Below are positions 28,651 to 36,082 of a stretch of DNA of 64,000 nt, piece by piece. Numbering within the stretch: the first letter of the stretch is position 1; each line of letters starts with the position of its first letter. A program made the position numbers and the translations under genes. The stretch is from Chersky-267 sp963744115 (GTDB lineage Bacteria; Chloroflexota; Limnocylindria; Limnocylindrales; CSP1-4), in NCBI GenBank assembly GCA_963744115.1, contig CAVUSI010000002.1:124001-188000 (forward strand). Reading direction: 5' to 3'. Under the pieces are notes generated by a model, which made no database searches, was not told the origin of the DNA, and saw only the letters and a list, made by a program, of their open reading frames with translations.

Positions 28651-31271
28651 CACCCCGATGATACGGGCCCGCTCGCGACGGGCGGCGGGATCCCGCAGGA
28701 GAAGGCGAGCGCCGCGCCGGCCGCAGCGGTCCCCGGCGGGGTGGCGAGCTCGGCGTCGGTGGCGACGACCCGATCCGGTCGGACGTCCAGACCCCGGATC
28801 CCGTCGAGGGTCACCTCGACGCTCCCGTTGAGATCGGTCCGGAGGACGGTCGCGCCTCGCGCCGCCACGCGATCGAGCGTCGCCTTGGTCGGGTGCCCAT
28901 AGGGGTTGCCCTTCCCGGCCGAGGCGACGGCGACGCGCGGCCGGACCGCATCGAGGAACGGCCCCGTGGACGAGGTCCGACTGCCGTGATGCGCGATCTT
29001 GAGGAAGTCGACCCGGGGCAGGCCGCGGCTCAGCAGGATGGGATCGATCTGCTCCTCGATGTCACCGGCCAGGAGGAACCGCTCCTGACCGACCTCGCCG
29101 AGGAGGACGACCGACACGTTGTTGATGGCCGTGCCGCCGTCCGCCGGTTCGAGCGGCACCGCACCCGGGTCAGGCCACAGGACGTGGAAGCGGATCTCGT
29201 CCAGTCCGAAGGCGTCGCCGGTCGCGAGCCGATCGGGATGGAGCCCGAGCCTGCCGAGCGCCGCCTGCCAGGCACGGTAGCCGGGTCCCGGCCCGATCAT
29301 GCCGGGTTCGAACGTGCGTCCGACCTGGTACCGATCGAGCAGCAGGGCGAGCCCCGCGACGTGGTCCTCGTGGGGATGGGTGAGCACGAGGAGGTCGATC
29401 CGCCGGTCCCACGGTGGGAGTCGCGCGTCGAGCGCGACGAGGAGGCGATCCGGGTCCGGACCGCCGTCGACCAGGAGTCGACCGCCCCGCCCGCCCTCGA
29501 CCAGGATCGCGTCACCCTGGCCGACGTCGAGGACGGTCACCCGGACCTGCCCATCCGGCCGGTTCGCCGCGGCGATCAGGACGACGAGGATGCTGAGGAC
29601 CAGCGAGCCGGCGACGAATCGGCCGGTCCGCGAGCGATCGACCCGCCGCACAGGCGTCGCCCGGGTCGGCCCGACCGTCGTCGTCGCTCGCCTGTCCGCG
29701 GTCGGCGGACGGCGCTTCACGAGGCCGGCGTCGGTGCCGGACCCGGGCCTTCCGGTCGGCGACGCGGATCGCCGAACGAGGCGGATCCGTTCCACGATCG
29801 CACCGAAGGGCCGACGGCCGCTCGCTGCGGCGAGGATGGACCCGGCCGCCACCGCACCGGCGACCGTGCCCCACGGCTGGGCCAACGTGATGCTGGCGAA
29901 CGGCATCGCCGCCGCGGCACGAACGACCCCGACGAGGATGGCGAGGACGAACCAGCCCGGCAGGCCGAGGACGACGGCGACGATCTGCGGCGCACCGGCC
30001 TGCGCGAGCCAGCCACCGATGAGGGCGACCGTGCCGGCCGCCATCGCCGGCGGCACGAGCGGGACGACCACGAGATTGACCGCGGGTGCGAGGAGTGCGA
30101 ACCGACCGAAGCCGGCCAGCACGACCGGGAGCGTGGCGGCCTCCGCGGCGAACGAGACTCCGAGGCCCTCGGCCAGCCAGCCGGGCAGACGTCCTCCTCG
30201 CCACGCTCGAAGTCGTCCGGTGATGGGCGTCGCCCAGGCGATCAGCCCGCCGGTCGCCAGCACCGACAGCTGGAACCCCGCGTCAGCGACGGTCGCCGGC
30301 TCCGCGACGAGGAGCAGGACGACGGCCCAGCCGAGCGCGGTGGCTGCCGCCCCGGCCCGTCCCGACTCCCGGGCAAGGATGACGACGGCGGCCATCGCCG
30401 CAGCCCGGACGACGGATGCCGACGCCCCGGCGGCGATGGTATAGGCGACGATCGCCAGCAGCGTGACGATCGAACGGCTGCGGCGACCCAGTCGACGGCG
30501 GACGAGCGCCCCGACCAGGGCACCGACGATCGCGATGTTCCAGCCCGAGATCGCGACGACGTGGCTGACCCCGGCCGTCGTGAACGCCGCCGCGAGGTCG
30601 CGATCGACCCGGTCGCGTAACCCGACGAGGATCCCGGCTGCGAGCCCGGCCTCGGGTTCGGGCAGCGACCTGGTCAGGGCCTCGCCGGCTCTGCGCCGCA
30701 GGTCCTCGATCGCCGCCGCCGCGCTCCCGTCCGTGCCGACCCGGTCGAGCGAGCGTGCTCGGAGCGTGGCCGTCACCCCGACCCGGCGGAGGTAGGTGCC
30801 GTAGCCGCCGTCGTCCGGCGGGAGCGGCTCCAACCGTCCCGTGGTCGTGACGCGATCGCCGGGCACGATCTCCGGATAGCGGGGAAGCGTCGCGGCGACG
30901 CGGAGCCGATCTGGCTCGGTCTCGATCGTCGCGGTCTGCTGGCCGCTCTTCGGCGTCCCGACGCCGACCACCACGCTCTGCCAGGGCCCGTCGCCGGCCG
31001 GGATCGCCGGATCGACGCCCGGCCCTCCGCCGATCAGGAGCCGGAGGGCGATGATCGTGGCGCCGACGACCAACGGAAGCGCGGCCCGGCCCGACGCCCG
31101 CGTCCGACGGGACGGACCGCCGATGCGAGTGAGGCCCAGGAGCATGCCCGCGACGGCCGCCTGGGCGAGGGCGAGCGCCAGCCCGGCAGGCGGCCCGAAC
31201 CGCTCGACCAGGATCGGTGCGCCGAGCGCAGCGCCGACCGCCCCCACGGCAAGCCAACCGCTCCTCGGCAT
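28650..31271 (-). CDS. comEC: DNA uptake channel ComEC
   Basis: An 873-residue polytopic membrane protein that moves single-stranded DNA into the cell. The N-terminal third is hydrophobic, with a soluble OB-like DUF4131 region. The central competence domain has GVSHVVAISGWNIAIVGALVG. The C-terminal metallo-beta-lactamase-like domain has THPHEDHVAGL and KIAHHGS metal motifs, thought to degrade the non-transported strand. Full length. It follows comEA by 48 bases and its start lies in a 17-bp tandem duplication. Confidence 0.94.
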   Translation of the reverse strand: MPRSGWLAVGAVGAALGAPILVERFGPPAGLALALAQAAVAGMLLGLTRIGGPSRRTRASGRAALPLVVGATIIALRLLIGGGPGVDPAIPAGDGPWQSVVVGVGTPKSGQQTATIETEPDRLRVAATLPRYPEIVPGDRVTTTGRLEPLPPDDGGYGTYLRRVGVTATLRARSLDRVGTDGSAAAAIEDLRRRAGEALTRSLPEPEAGLAAGILVGLRDRVDRDLAAAFTTAGVSHVVAISGWNIAIVGALVGALVRRRLGRRSRSIVTLLAIVAYTIAAGASASVVRAAAMAAVVILARESGRAGAAATALGWAVVLLLVAEPATVADAGFQLSVLATGGLIAWATPITGRLRAWRGGRLPGWLAEGLGVSFAAEAATLPVVLAGFGRFALLAPAVNLVVVPLVPPAMAAGTVALIGGWLAQAGAPQIVAVVLGLPGWFVLAILVGVVRAAAAMPFASITLAQPWGTVAGAVAAGSILAAASGRRPFGAIVERIRLVRRSASPTGRPGSGTDAGLVKRRPPTADRRATTTVGPTRATPVRRVDRSRTGRFVAGSLVLSILVVLIAAANRPDGQVRVTVLDVGQGDAILVEGGRGGRLLVDGGPDPDRLLVALDARLPPWDRRIDLLVLTHPHEDHVAGLALLLDRYQVGRTFEPGMIGPGPGYRAWQAALGRLGLHPDRLATGDAFGLDEIRFHVLWPDPGAVPLEPADGGTAINNVSVVLLGEVGQERFLLAGDIEEQIDPILLSRGLPRVDFLKIAHHGSRTSSTGPFLDAVRPRVAVASAGKGNPYGHPTKATLDRVAARGATVLRTDLNGSVEVTLDGIRGLDVRPDRVVATDAELATPPGTAAAGAALAFSCGIPPPVASGPVSSG

Positions 31272-31291
31272 CAGCCGCTCCTCGGCATCAG
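31258..31291. repeat. 17-bp tandem duplication over the comEC start
   Basis: CCGCTCCTCGGCATCAG occurs twice in a row (31258-31274 and 31275-31291). On the minus strand each copy carries ATG CCG AGG AGC GG. The upstream copy therefore encodes a five-codon frame, MPRSG, whose TGA overlaps the true comEC ATG at 31271. Confidence 0.85.
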
Positions 31292-31319
31292 CCGACCCCA
31301 GCCGGTCCAGCCCCGCCGG

Positions 31320-32093
31320 TCAGTGGACCGCGACCAGGTCGCGTAGCTTTTCGAACGTCGAGGTCCCGACGAGCTTGCGCGTCCGGAGGTCGTCGACCGC
31401 TGTGAACGGCTGCTCGGTGCGGGCGGCGATGATCTTCGCCGCGGTGACCGGACCGATCCCGGGCAGCGCATCGAGCTCGCCGGCGGTCGCACGATTCAGA
31501 TCGACCGGACCGGATGGCACGCCGCCGGATGACCCTGAACCGGCGCCACCCGCGCTCCCACCGCCGATCAGGGGCACTCCGCCGGACGGCGCCGGGTCGT
31601 CACGCGACGGCACGACCACCCGGTCGCCGTCGGCCAGGCGAGCGGCGAGATTCAGCACGGCCGTCGCTCGCACAGCGTCGACCCTCGGTCCGTATCCGCC
31701 GGCGGCAGCCAGCGCGTCCGCGACGCGCGTGCCCGAACCAAGGCGATAGACGCCGGGGTGAAGCACGGCGCCGGCGACCTCGACGACGACCTCGCCCCCG
31801 GCAGCAGCTGCCCCGCCATGTAGGCCGGAGGCGACCGGCTCGGGCCGCTCTGTCGACCCGACCGCCGTTCCGTCGAGGAACGCCGGCACGACGACCTGCG
31901 GACCGCCGGCTCCCGCGAGCAGCACACCGGCGATCGCCAGTGCGACCATCACGGCGATCGCCGCACCGACGACCCACGCTACCGGGATCCCCGAGAGGTC
32001 CGGCGCGACCGAGATCCGCGCCGACGCCTCCGGAGGCTCGTCTCCTGCGATCGGTGCCTCGAGAGCGCGCCATGGCGCGGCGTTGCGGTCCAC
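31320..32093 (-). CDS. comEA: Competence DNA-binding protein ComEA
   Basis: A 257-residue membrane-anchored DNA receptor. A transmembrane helix (WVVGAAIAVMVALAIAGVLLA) follows about 40 cytoplasmic residues. An SLBB domain is next (VVEVAGAVLHPGVYRL, RVADALAAAGG), then a Gly/Ser linker and the helix-hairpin-helix pair (DLNRATAGELDALPGIGPVTA). GTG 32093 is supported by GGAGGT five bases upstream. It delivers double-stranded DNA to ComEC, encoded next. Type IV pilus genes are not in the window. Confidence 0.92.
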   Translation of the reverse strand: MDRNAAPWRALEAPIAGDEPPEASARISVAPDLSGIPVAWVVGAAIAVMVALAIAGVLLAGAGGPQVVVPAFLDGTAVGSTERPEPVASGLHGGAAAAGGEVVVEVAGAVLHPGVYRLGSGTRVADALAAAGGYGPRVDAVRATAVLNLAARLADGDRVVVPSRDDPAPSGGVPLIGGGSAGGAGSGSSGGVPSGPVDLNRATAGELDALPGIGPVTAAKIIAARTEQPFTAVDDLRTRKLVGTSTFEKLRDLVAVH

Positions 32094-32308
32094 GGGTGAC
32101 CTCCCCGGCGGGGATCGGGGCGGATCTCGCCTGGCGCGAGCGTCGGATGCCGCCCGCCGCGTCGGGGGCACATCCGGCGCGGCGGGCGTCGAGAAGACCC
32201 TATCGGCGTCGCGTTAGCTGCGAGTTATCCGATCGCGTCCTTGTCTCCGCCTCGATCCGGTGTGCGCGTTGACACAAGTGGATCCCGCTGTCGGTTCGAC
32301 GTGTCGGG

Positions 32309-32539
32309 TCAGCTGCGACGAACCACCGAACTCCTAGCGATCAAGATCACGACGAGAGTGAGACAGCCGATCGCCGTGGTGCGTCGTTCCTGCGTTGACT
32401 CGGCCGGTCGCCCGCTCGGCGGCGGGACCGTTGGGTGCGGCCCTGGCATGCCTGCGTTCGCCACATGGAAGGAGTGGATGGCGCCGCCCGGGGATGGCTG
32501 CCCGCACACCGGGCAGGAGGCCGGCGTCGGCCTCGTCAA
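32309..32539 (-). CDS. Possible small zinc-ribbon membrane protein
   Basis: A 76-residue frame from a TTG start with a CPVCG motif near residue 9 and a single predicted membrane helix at the C-terminus (AIGCLTLVVILIA). Only one CxxC pair is visible, so a zinc site would need a partner. It begins 9 bases after the stop of the 71-residue gene upstream, suggesting a small-gene operon. A plus-strand frame overlaps it, so the call is tentative. Confidence 0.35.
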   Translation of the reverse strand: MTRPTPASCPVCGQPSPGGAIHSFHVANAGMPGPHPTVPPPSGRPAESTQERRTTAIGCLTLVVILIARSSVVRRS

Positions 32540-32548
32540 GACACTCGC

Positions 32549-32764
32549 CTAGCGGGAGGTCCGCCGACCGATCGCGATCCAGTCGGCGCCTGCCTCCCAG
32601 AAGTCACGGTCCTTCGCGTCCAGGCCGCTGAGTGCAGCTCGGGCCTCCCATGCCGCGAGCCACCGCTCGGCCTCGTCCTCGGAGATCCCTGAACCCGTCA
32701 GGCGGCTGGCGATGGCATCGCGACGAGCGACGGAGATCCGGGCGGGGTCAGACTTGCGGGCCAT
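32549..32764 (-). CDS. Small hypothetical protein (71 residues)
   Basis: A helical, charged protein beginning MARKSDPARISVARRD, with GISEDEAERWLAAWEARA as a clear amphipathic helix. Codon third positions are strongly GC, as in the real genes here. No Shine-Dalgarno is evident. It lies 37 bases after a 54-residue gene on the same strand. No family recognised; the SEDEAERWL pattern could suit a toxin-antitoxin antidote, but that is a guess. Confidence 0.5.
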   Translation of the reverse strand: MARKSDPARISVARRDAIASRLTGSGISEDEAERWLAAWEARAALSGLDAKDRDFWEAGADWIAIGRRTSR

Positions 32765-32801
32765 GGAGCGATGCTGATCGTGGCGAGTGTCAGCTAGGCG
32801 G

Positions 32802-32966
32802 TCAACACTCGTCGTCTTCGTCGCCCGTGCGGTCGTCGCGCTCGTCGCCCATCACGGCGGACACGGCTCGGTCGATCTGGTCGATCGCGTCCGGATCGAC
32901 GTACGCCCTGCGCAGACTGTCCCTCATCGCCACGACTTGGGCTTCCTGATGATCCTGCTGAAGCAT
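32802..32966 (-). CDS. Small acidic protein (54 residues)
   Basis: ATG 32966 has AGGGAG nine bases upstream. The product begins MLQQDHQEAQVVAMRDSL and ends in a very acidic tail (DERDDRTGDEDDEC). A helical N-terminal half with YVDPDAIDQID suggests a small protein-binding module. It heads the three-gene small-protein run. Function unknown. It is too short for many gene finders. Confidence 0.5.
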   Translation of the reverse strand: MLQQDHQEAQVVAMRDSLRRAYVDPDAIDQIDRAVSAVMGDERDDRTGDEDDEC

Positions 32967-33109
32967 CGGCGCGTTCTCCCTGATCTAGCAACGTCATCAG
33001 CAGATCGTGCCCCCCGATTGTTTCGGGTTGATGTCCCCGTCGTTGTCGAACGTCCGTCGATCATGACGGCGGAGCAGGACGGCGACGGGGGTCCGGTATC
33101 CTCCAGCCG

Positions 33110-33487
33110 GTGCTGAACAGGAACCAGCTACGGATCGTCGTGCTCTGTGCCGTGCTGGTCGGATGCACGTCGTCGTCCAGCTCATCGCCGGCATTCCCAG
33201 CCGTTCTGAACTACGACACTCGTGGAGCACCGCGGACGATCCTCGAGATCGGGACCGTCGAGGTCGCCCACATCGGCTGCAACGACGGCGGCGTCGTCAC
33301 GCCGGGTCAGGCGGGGGTTCCTCCGCTACCGTGGGATCTCCGTCTGGTGGCGGAGGGCGACGGCCGACCGCTGTTGTCGAGTCGGGTCACCGAGCTGCCT
33401 CAGTGGGTGGTGCTCATCGGGAACAGCCCGATCATCTCCCCGACCCCCGTGGCCGGACCCGCTGGTCCACCCTGCCCGAGCGGCTAA
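33110..33487 (+). CDS. Small lipoprotein
   Basis: A 125-residue exported lipoprotein from GTG 33110. The signal peptide LRIVVLCAVLVGC ends in a lipobox with Cys19, followed by a serine run. The mature part has one strand-rich domain with a lone Cys at IGCNDGG and another near the end (PPCPSG), possibly a disulfide. TATCCT at 33097-33102 is seven bases before the start, so the mRNA is probably leaderless. No family recognised. Confidence 0.65.
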   Translation: MLNRNQLRIVVLCAVLVGCTSSSSSSPAFPAVLNYDTRGAPRTILEIGTVEVAHIGCNDGGVVTPGQAGVPPLPWDLRLVAEGDGRPLLSSRVTELPQWVVLIGNSPIISPTPVAGPAGPPCPSG

Positions 33488-33903
33488 CGCTGCTCCCAGT
33501 CGACCCAGCGGGTGCCGTCCCACCAGCGGTGCCAGGTCCGCCCGTCGCGACCGCCGGCGAAGACGTCGAGCCGATCCGGACCCCACGACGAAGCCGTGCA
33601 CCCGCCCGCCGGGTCGAGCTGGCCGCCGAGCGACTCCCAGGCGTGCCAGTTCTGGCCGTCCCAGTAGCGATCCCACAGCTCACCGTCCGGGAAGATCGCG
33701 AAGACCTCCATCCGGTCCACGTCCCAAGCCGTCACCGCCGGCGCGGAGGCGAGCGTCCCGCCGAGGTCCTCGACCGTCGACCACCCCGCCCCGTCGAACG
33801 ATCGATGAACGAGCCGGCCATCCGCGGTTCGTTCGAACAGATCGATCCGGTCCACACCCCATGAGGCGGCGGCGATCCCGCCGTTGGCCGTCGGGCTCGT
33901 CAT
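33484..33903 (-). CDS. DUF346/PLL-like lectin propeller fragment
   Basis: A 139-residue protein made of about three repeats of the form WGVDRIDLF-(..)-DGRLVHRSFDGAGWS, WDVDRMEVF-(..)-GELWDRYWDGQNW and WGPDRLDVF-(..)-GRTWHRWWDGTRW. These match bladed propeller repeats of the fucose-binding PLL/DUF346 lectins. A full propeller has six or seven blades, so this would need to oligomerise or be a fragment. There is no signal peptide. It starts two bases after the LLM oxidoreductase stop. Sugar binding is inference from the family. Confidence 0.7.
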   Translation of the reverse strand: MTSPTANGGIAAASWGVDRIDLFERTADGRLVHRSFDGAGWSTVEDLGGTLASAPAVTAWDVDRMEVFAIFPDGELWDRYWDGQNWHAWESLGGQLDPAGGCTASSWGPDRLDVFAGGRDGRTWHRWWDGTRWVDWEQR

Positions 33904-33905
33904 CG

Positions 33906-34850
33906 TCAGCCTCCGCGCTCGAGGATGGGTTTGACGTCGGTGATCAGCCGGGTCATCGACTCCTCGTCGTAGGTCGCCGGCATCCCCGCGACGAGGTGCC
34001 GGAACCCGATATCCAGGTACGGCGCGAGCCGCTCGGCGACATCCTCCGGCGTCCCGACCGGCTGGTCCTTCCAGAGGTTCGCGATCCGGTTGCGCTCGAA
34101 TGCGGCCCGGAAGAGGCGCTCTGCCTCGGCCCGATCGTCGCGGATGAAGACGGTCCCGATCCCGGTCGTCCGTTCGATCTCGGCCTGGTCGCGACCGACC
34201 GCCTGGCAGTGCTCGCGCAGGATCGCGTCCTTGCGCCGGACGCTCTCGATCCCGCCACCCACGTTGCACGCGTCGGCGTACTTCGCGACCAGCTTCAGGG
34301 TGACCCGCTCGCCGCCACCGCCGACGAGGAGCGGGAGGTGCGGCTGGACGGGTGGCGGCAGGTTCCGCGCCGCGCGGGCGGCGTAGTGCGGGCCGGCGGC
34401 GGATGGCTCCGTCCCGTCGAGCATGCCGCGGATGACCGGCAGTGCCTCACCGAGCCAGCGCAGGCGCTCCGGCGGGCCGTCCCCGAAGCGCAGCCCGAGC
34501 CCGATGTGCTCCTCCTCGAACCAGGCCGCGCCGATCCCGAGGATCGCCCGTCCGTTGCTGATGTGGTCCAGCGTGGTCGCCATCTTCGCGACGATGGTCG
34601 GCTCGCGGAACGTGTTCGCACCGACCATCAGGCCGATCCGGACCCGCGACGTCGCCTGCGCCCAGGCCGTCAGGACGAGCCAGCCTTCGAAGATCGGGCC
34701 GTGCAAATCACCGATGATCGGGTACAGGTGATCCCACGTCCACAGGCTGTGATACCCGAGTCGGTCCGCCCGGATGCCGGCTTCGAGGAGGCTGGGCCAG
34801 TCGGTGTACTGGTTCCAGCAGAGCGCCCCGAACTTCACGCTTTCGGTCAT
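33906..34850 (-). CDS. LLM-class flavin-dependent oxidoreductase
   Basis: A 314-residue bacterial luciferase-like TIM-barrel protein, of the type that often uses coenzyme F420. It starts VKFGALCWNQYTDW, has SLWTWDHLYPI, LTAWAQATSRVRIGLMV, GRAILGIGAAWFEEEH and LVGGGGERVTLKLVAKYAD, the classic family blocks. ATG 34850 is preceded by GGAGGG. Cofactor (F420 or FMN) and substrate cannot be read from sequence. It is the first gene of a two-gene operon with the lectin-like protein. Confidence 0.85.
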   Translation of the reverse strand: MTESVKFGALCWNQYTDWPSLLEAGIRADRLGYHSLWTWDHLYPIIGDLHGPIFEGWLVLTAWAQATSRVRIGLMVGANTFREPTIVAKMATTLDHISNGRAILGIGAAWFEEEHIGLGLRFGDGPPERLRWLGEALPVIRGMLDGTEPSAAGPHYAARAARNLPPPVQPHLPLLVGGGGERVTLKLVAKYADACNVGGGIESVRRKDAILREHCQAVGRDQAEIERTTGIGTVFIRDDRAEAERLFRAAFERNRIANLWKDQPVGTPEDVAERLAPYLDIGFRHLVAGMPATYDEESMTRLITDVKPILERGG

Positions 34851-34950
34851 CGATCCCTCCGCCGTCAATGTCGCGTCGGGCGCAAGCGTACGGGACAGCG
34901 CGACGCCGGATCGCGTGACGATCCGGCGTCGATCGGGGAGTGATGGTCGG

Positions 34951-35196
34951 TCAGCCGAGGGCCGGGGTGGGATCCTCGGTCAGGGTTCGCTTGATGAGCG
35001 CGTCGTGCGCTGCCCGCTCGTCGAGATGACGGGCGACCCACGCGGCAGCGACGGCACCACCGCGACGGATACGGGCGAACCTGGGACCGGAGGCGATCCG
35101 GTTCTCCCTGTGAAGGCGAACGAGCCGGGCTCGCTCTGCCTCACGGGCCCGCTCGAGAGCAAGCTCCCGTGCCCGAACGTAGTGCAACTGCCACAT
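34951..35196 (-). CDS. Small basic helical protein
   Basis: 81 residues, rich in Arg and Ala: a long amphipathic helix (RARELALERAREAERARL) followed by a basic RIRRGGAVAAAWVARHL segment. AGGAGGA stands ten bases before ATG 35196. It follows a 42-residue membrane protein gene by 16 bases and both are probably co-transcribed. No family recognised; nucleic-acid or membrane-surface binding is possible. Confidence 0.55.
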   Translation of the reverse strand: MWQLHYVRARELALERAREAERARLVRLHRENRIASGPRFARIRRGGAVAAAWVARHLDERAAHDALIKRTLTEDPTPALG

Positions 35197-35212
35197 GAGG
35201 TCCGTCCTCCTG

Positions 35213-35341
35213 CTAGATCCAGCGCTGCTGGTCGTCGTTGATCGACGGCCGGGAGTCGACGCCGAAGCGGGCGGTGATGACATCGAAGGCGATGAAACCG
35301 ACGATGAAGATGGCGATCCCGAGCCCGAACATGGTCTCCAT
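35213..35341 (-). CDS. Small single-helix membrane protein (42 residues)
   Basis: ATG 35341 has a strong AGGAGG seven bases upstream. The product has one membrane helix (MFGLGIAIFIVGFIAFDVIT) and a polar tail ending DDQQRWI. It is divergent from the CGNR regulator gene and shares its control region, so it may be that regulator's target. Unrecognised family. Confidence 0.6.
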   Translation of the reverse strand: METMFGLGIAIFIVGFIAFDVITARFGVDSRPSINDDQQRWI

Positions 35342-35379
35342 CTCGAACCTCCTGACTAACTCTTATCCGTACCTTTATC

Positions 35380-35428
35380 GGTTACCTGCAGTATGCCCAC
35401 TTGCGCGTAACCTGTCAAGTGGTCTAAT
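35380..35428. promoter_or_regulatory. Divergent control region of the CGNR regulator
   Basis: Two inverted repeats interlock here: GGTTAC (35380-35385) with GTAACC (35407-35412), and CCACTTG (35397-35403) with CAAGTGG (35416-35422). The second flanks the spacer of a candidate promoter, with TTGCGC at 35401-35406 and TCTAAT at 35423-35428. Its start site would be within a few bases of ATG 35441. Autoregulation by the CGNR protein is a reasonable inference. Confidence 0.55.
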
Positions 35429-35440
35429 GTGGTTATCGCC

Positions 35441-36061
35441 ATGGAAACGCCCCCACACGACCACGCCGCCAACCTCGAGACCGCACTCGATTTCGTCAAC
35501 ACGCTGGAGCTCGAGCGGGGCGCACCGACCGACCACTTCCGTTCAACCCAGGACGCCCTGGACTGGTTGCATGACCGTGGCCTCGTCCATGCAACTAACG
35601 CCGGCAAGACGCTGGCGGATCTCGCGAACGAGCGGACGCTTCGCCGGATCCGGAAGACTCGCGCCGCGCTGCGCGAGCTCGTCGACGCCACCTACGAACA
35701 TCGCGCTCCGGCCCCGGACGCGATCGCGGAGGTCAATCGCACGCTCCAGACCCGGGCGATCCTGCAGCTCGTCCCGAGCGGTGACGGGGTGCGGATCGGA
35801 CATCGTCACGTCGGGGACCCGGTCGACGACGCGCTCGCCAATCTCGCCCAGCAGATCGTCCGCGAGATCGTCGGCGGGAGGCCAGAGCGCATCCGCGCCT
35901 GCGCCAGCGATACCTGTCGCTGGGTCTTCTACGACGACTCGCGGACGGGCCGTCGGCGCTGGTGCGACATGAACAGCTGCGGCAACCGAGCGAAGGCCGC
36001 CCGCCACCGCGCCCGGGTCAAGGGCGAAGCAGAATCTGCGGAGACGCGAGCAGAGGCCTAG
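35441..36061 (+). CDS. CGNR zinc-finger/ABATE-domain transcriptional regulator
   Basis: A 206-residue regulator. The N-terminal ABATE-type domain (ETALDFVNTLEL, DALDWLHDRGLV) is followed by a C-terminal CGNR finger: CASDTCRWVFYDDSRTGRRRWCDMNSCGNRAKAARHR, with four cysteines and the defining CGNR motif in residues about 155-190. The family is typical of Actinobacteria and Chloroflexota stress regulators. GTG 35429 is an alternative start but overlaps the -10 box, so I prefer ATG 35441. It is divergent from a tiny membrane-protein gene. Confidence 0.85.
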   Translation: METPPHDHAANLETALDFVNTLELERGAPTDHFRSTQDALDWLHDRGLVHATNAGKTLADLANERTLRRIRKTRAALRELVDATYEHRAPAPDAIAEVNRTLQTRAILQLVPSGDGVRIGHRHVGDPVDDALANLAQQIVREIVGGRPERIRACASDTCRWVFYDDSRTGRRRWCDMNSCGNRAKAARHRARVKGEAESAETRAEA

Positions 36062-36082
36062 CTGTAGCCCTCGACGACCGGG

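Noticed and set aside
32997..33230. Minus-strand frame opposite the small lipoprotein
   Set aside because: It has no good start and overlaps the signal peptide of a better-supported plus-strand gene.
34605..34625. GAAC and GTTC close together resembling a LexA box
   Set aside because: The spacing is two bases rather than four and it lies inside the LLM oxidoreductase gene.
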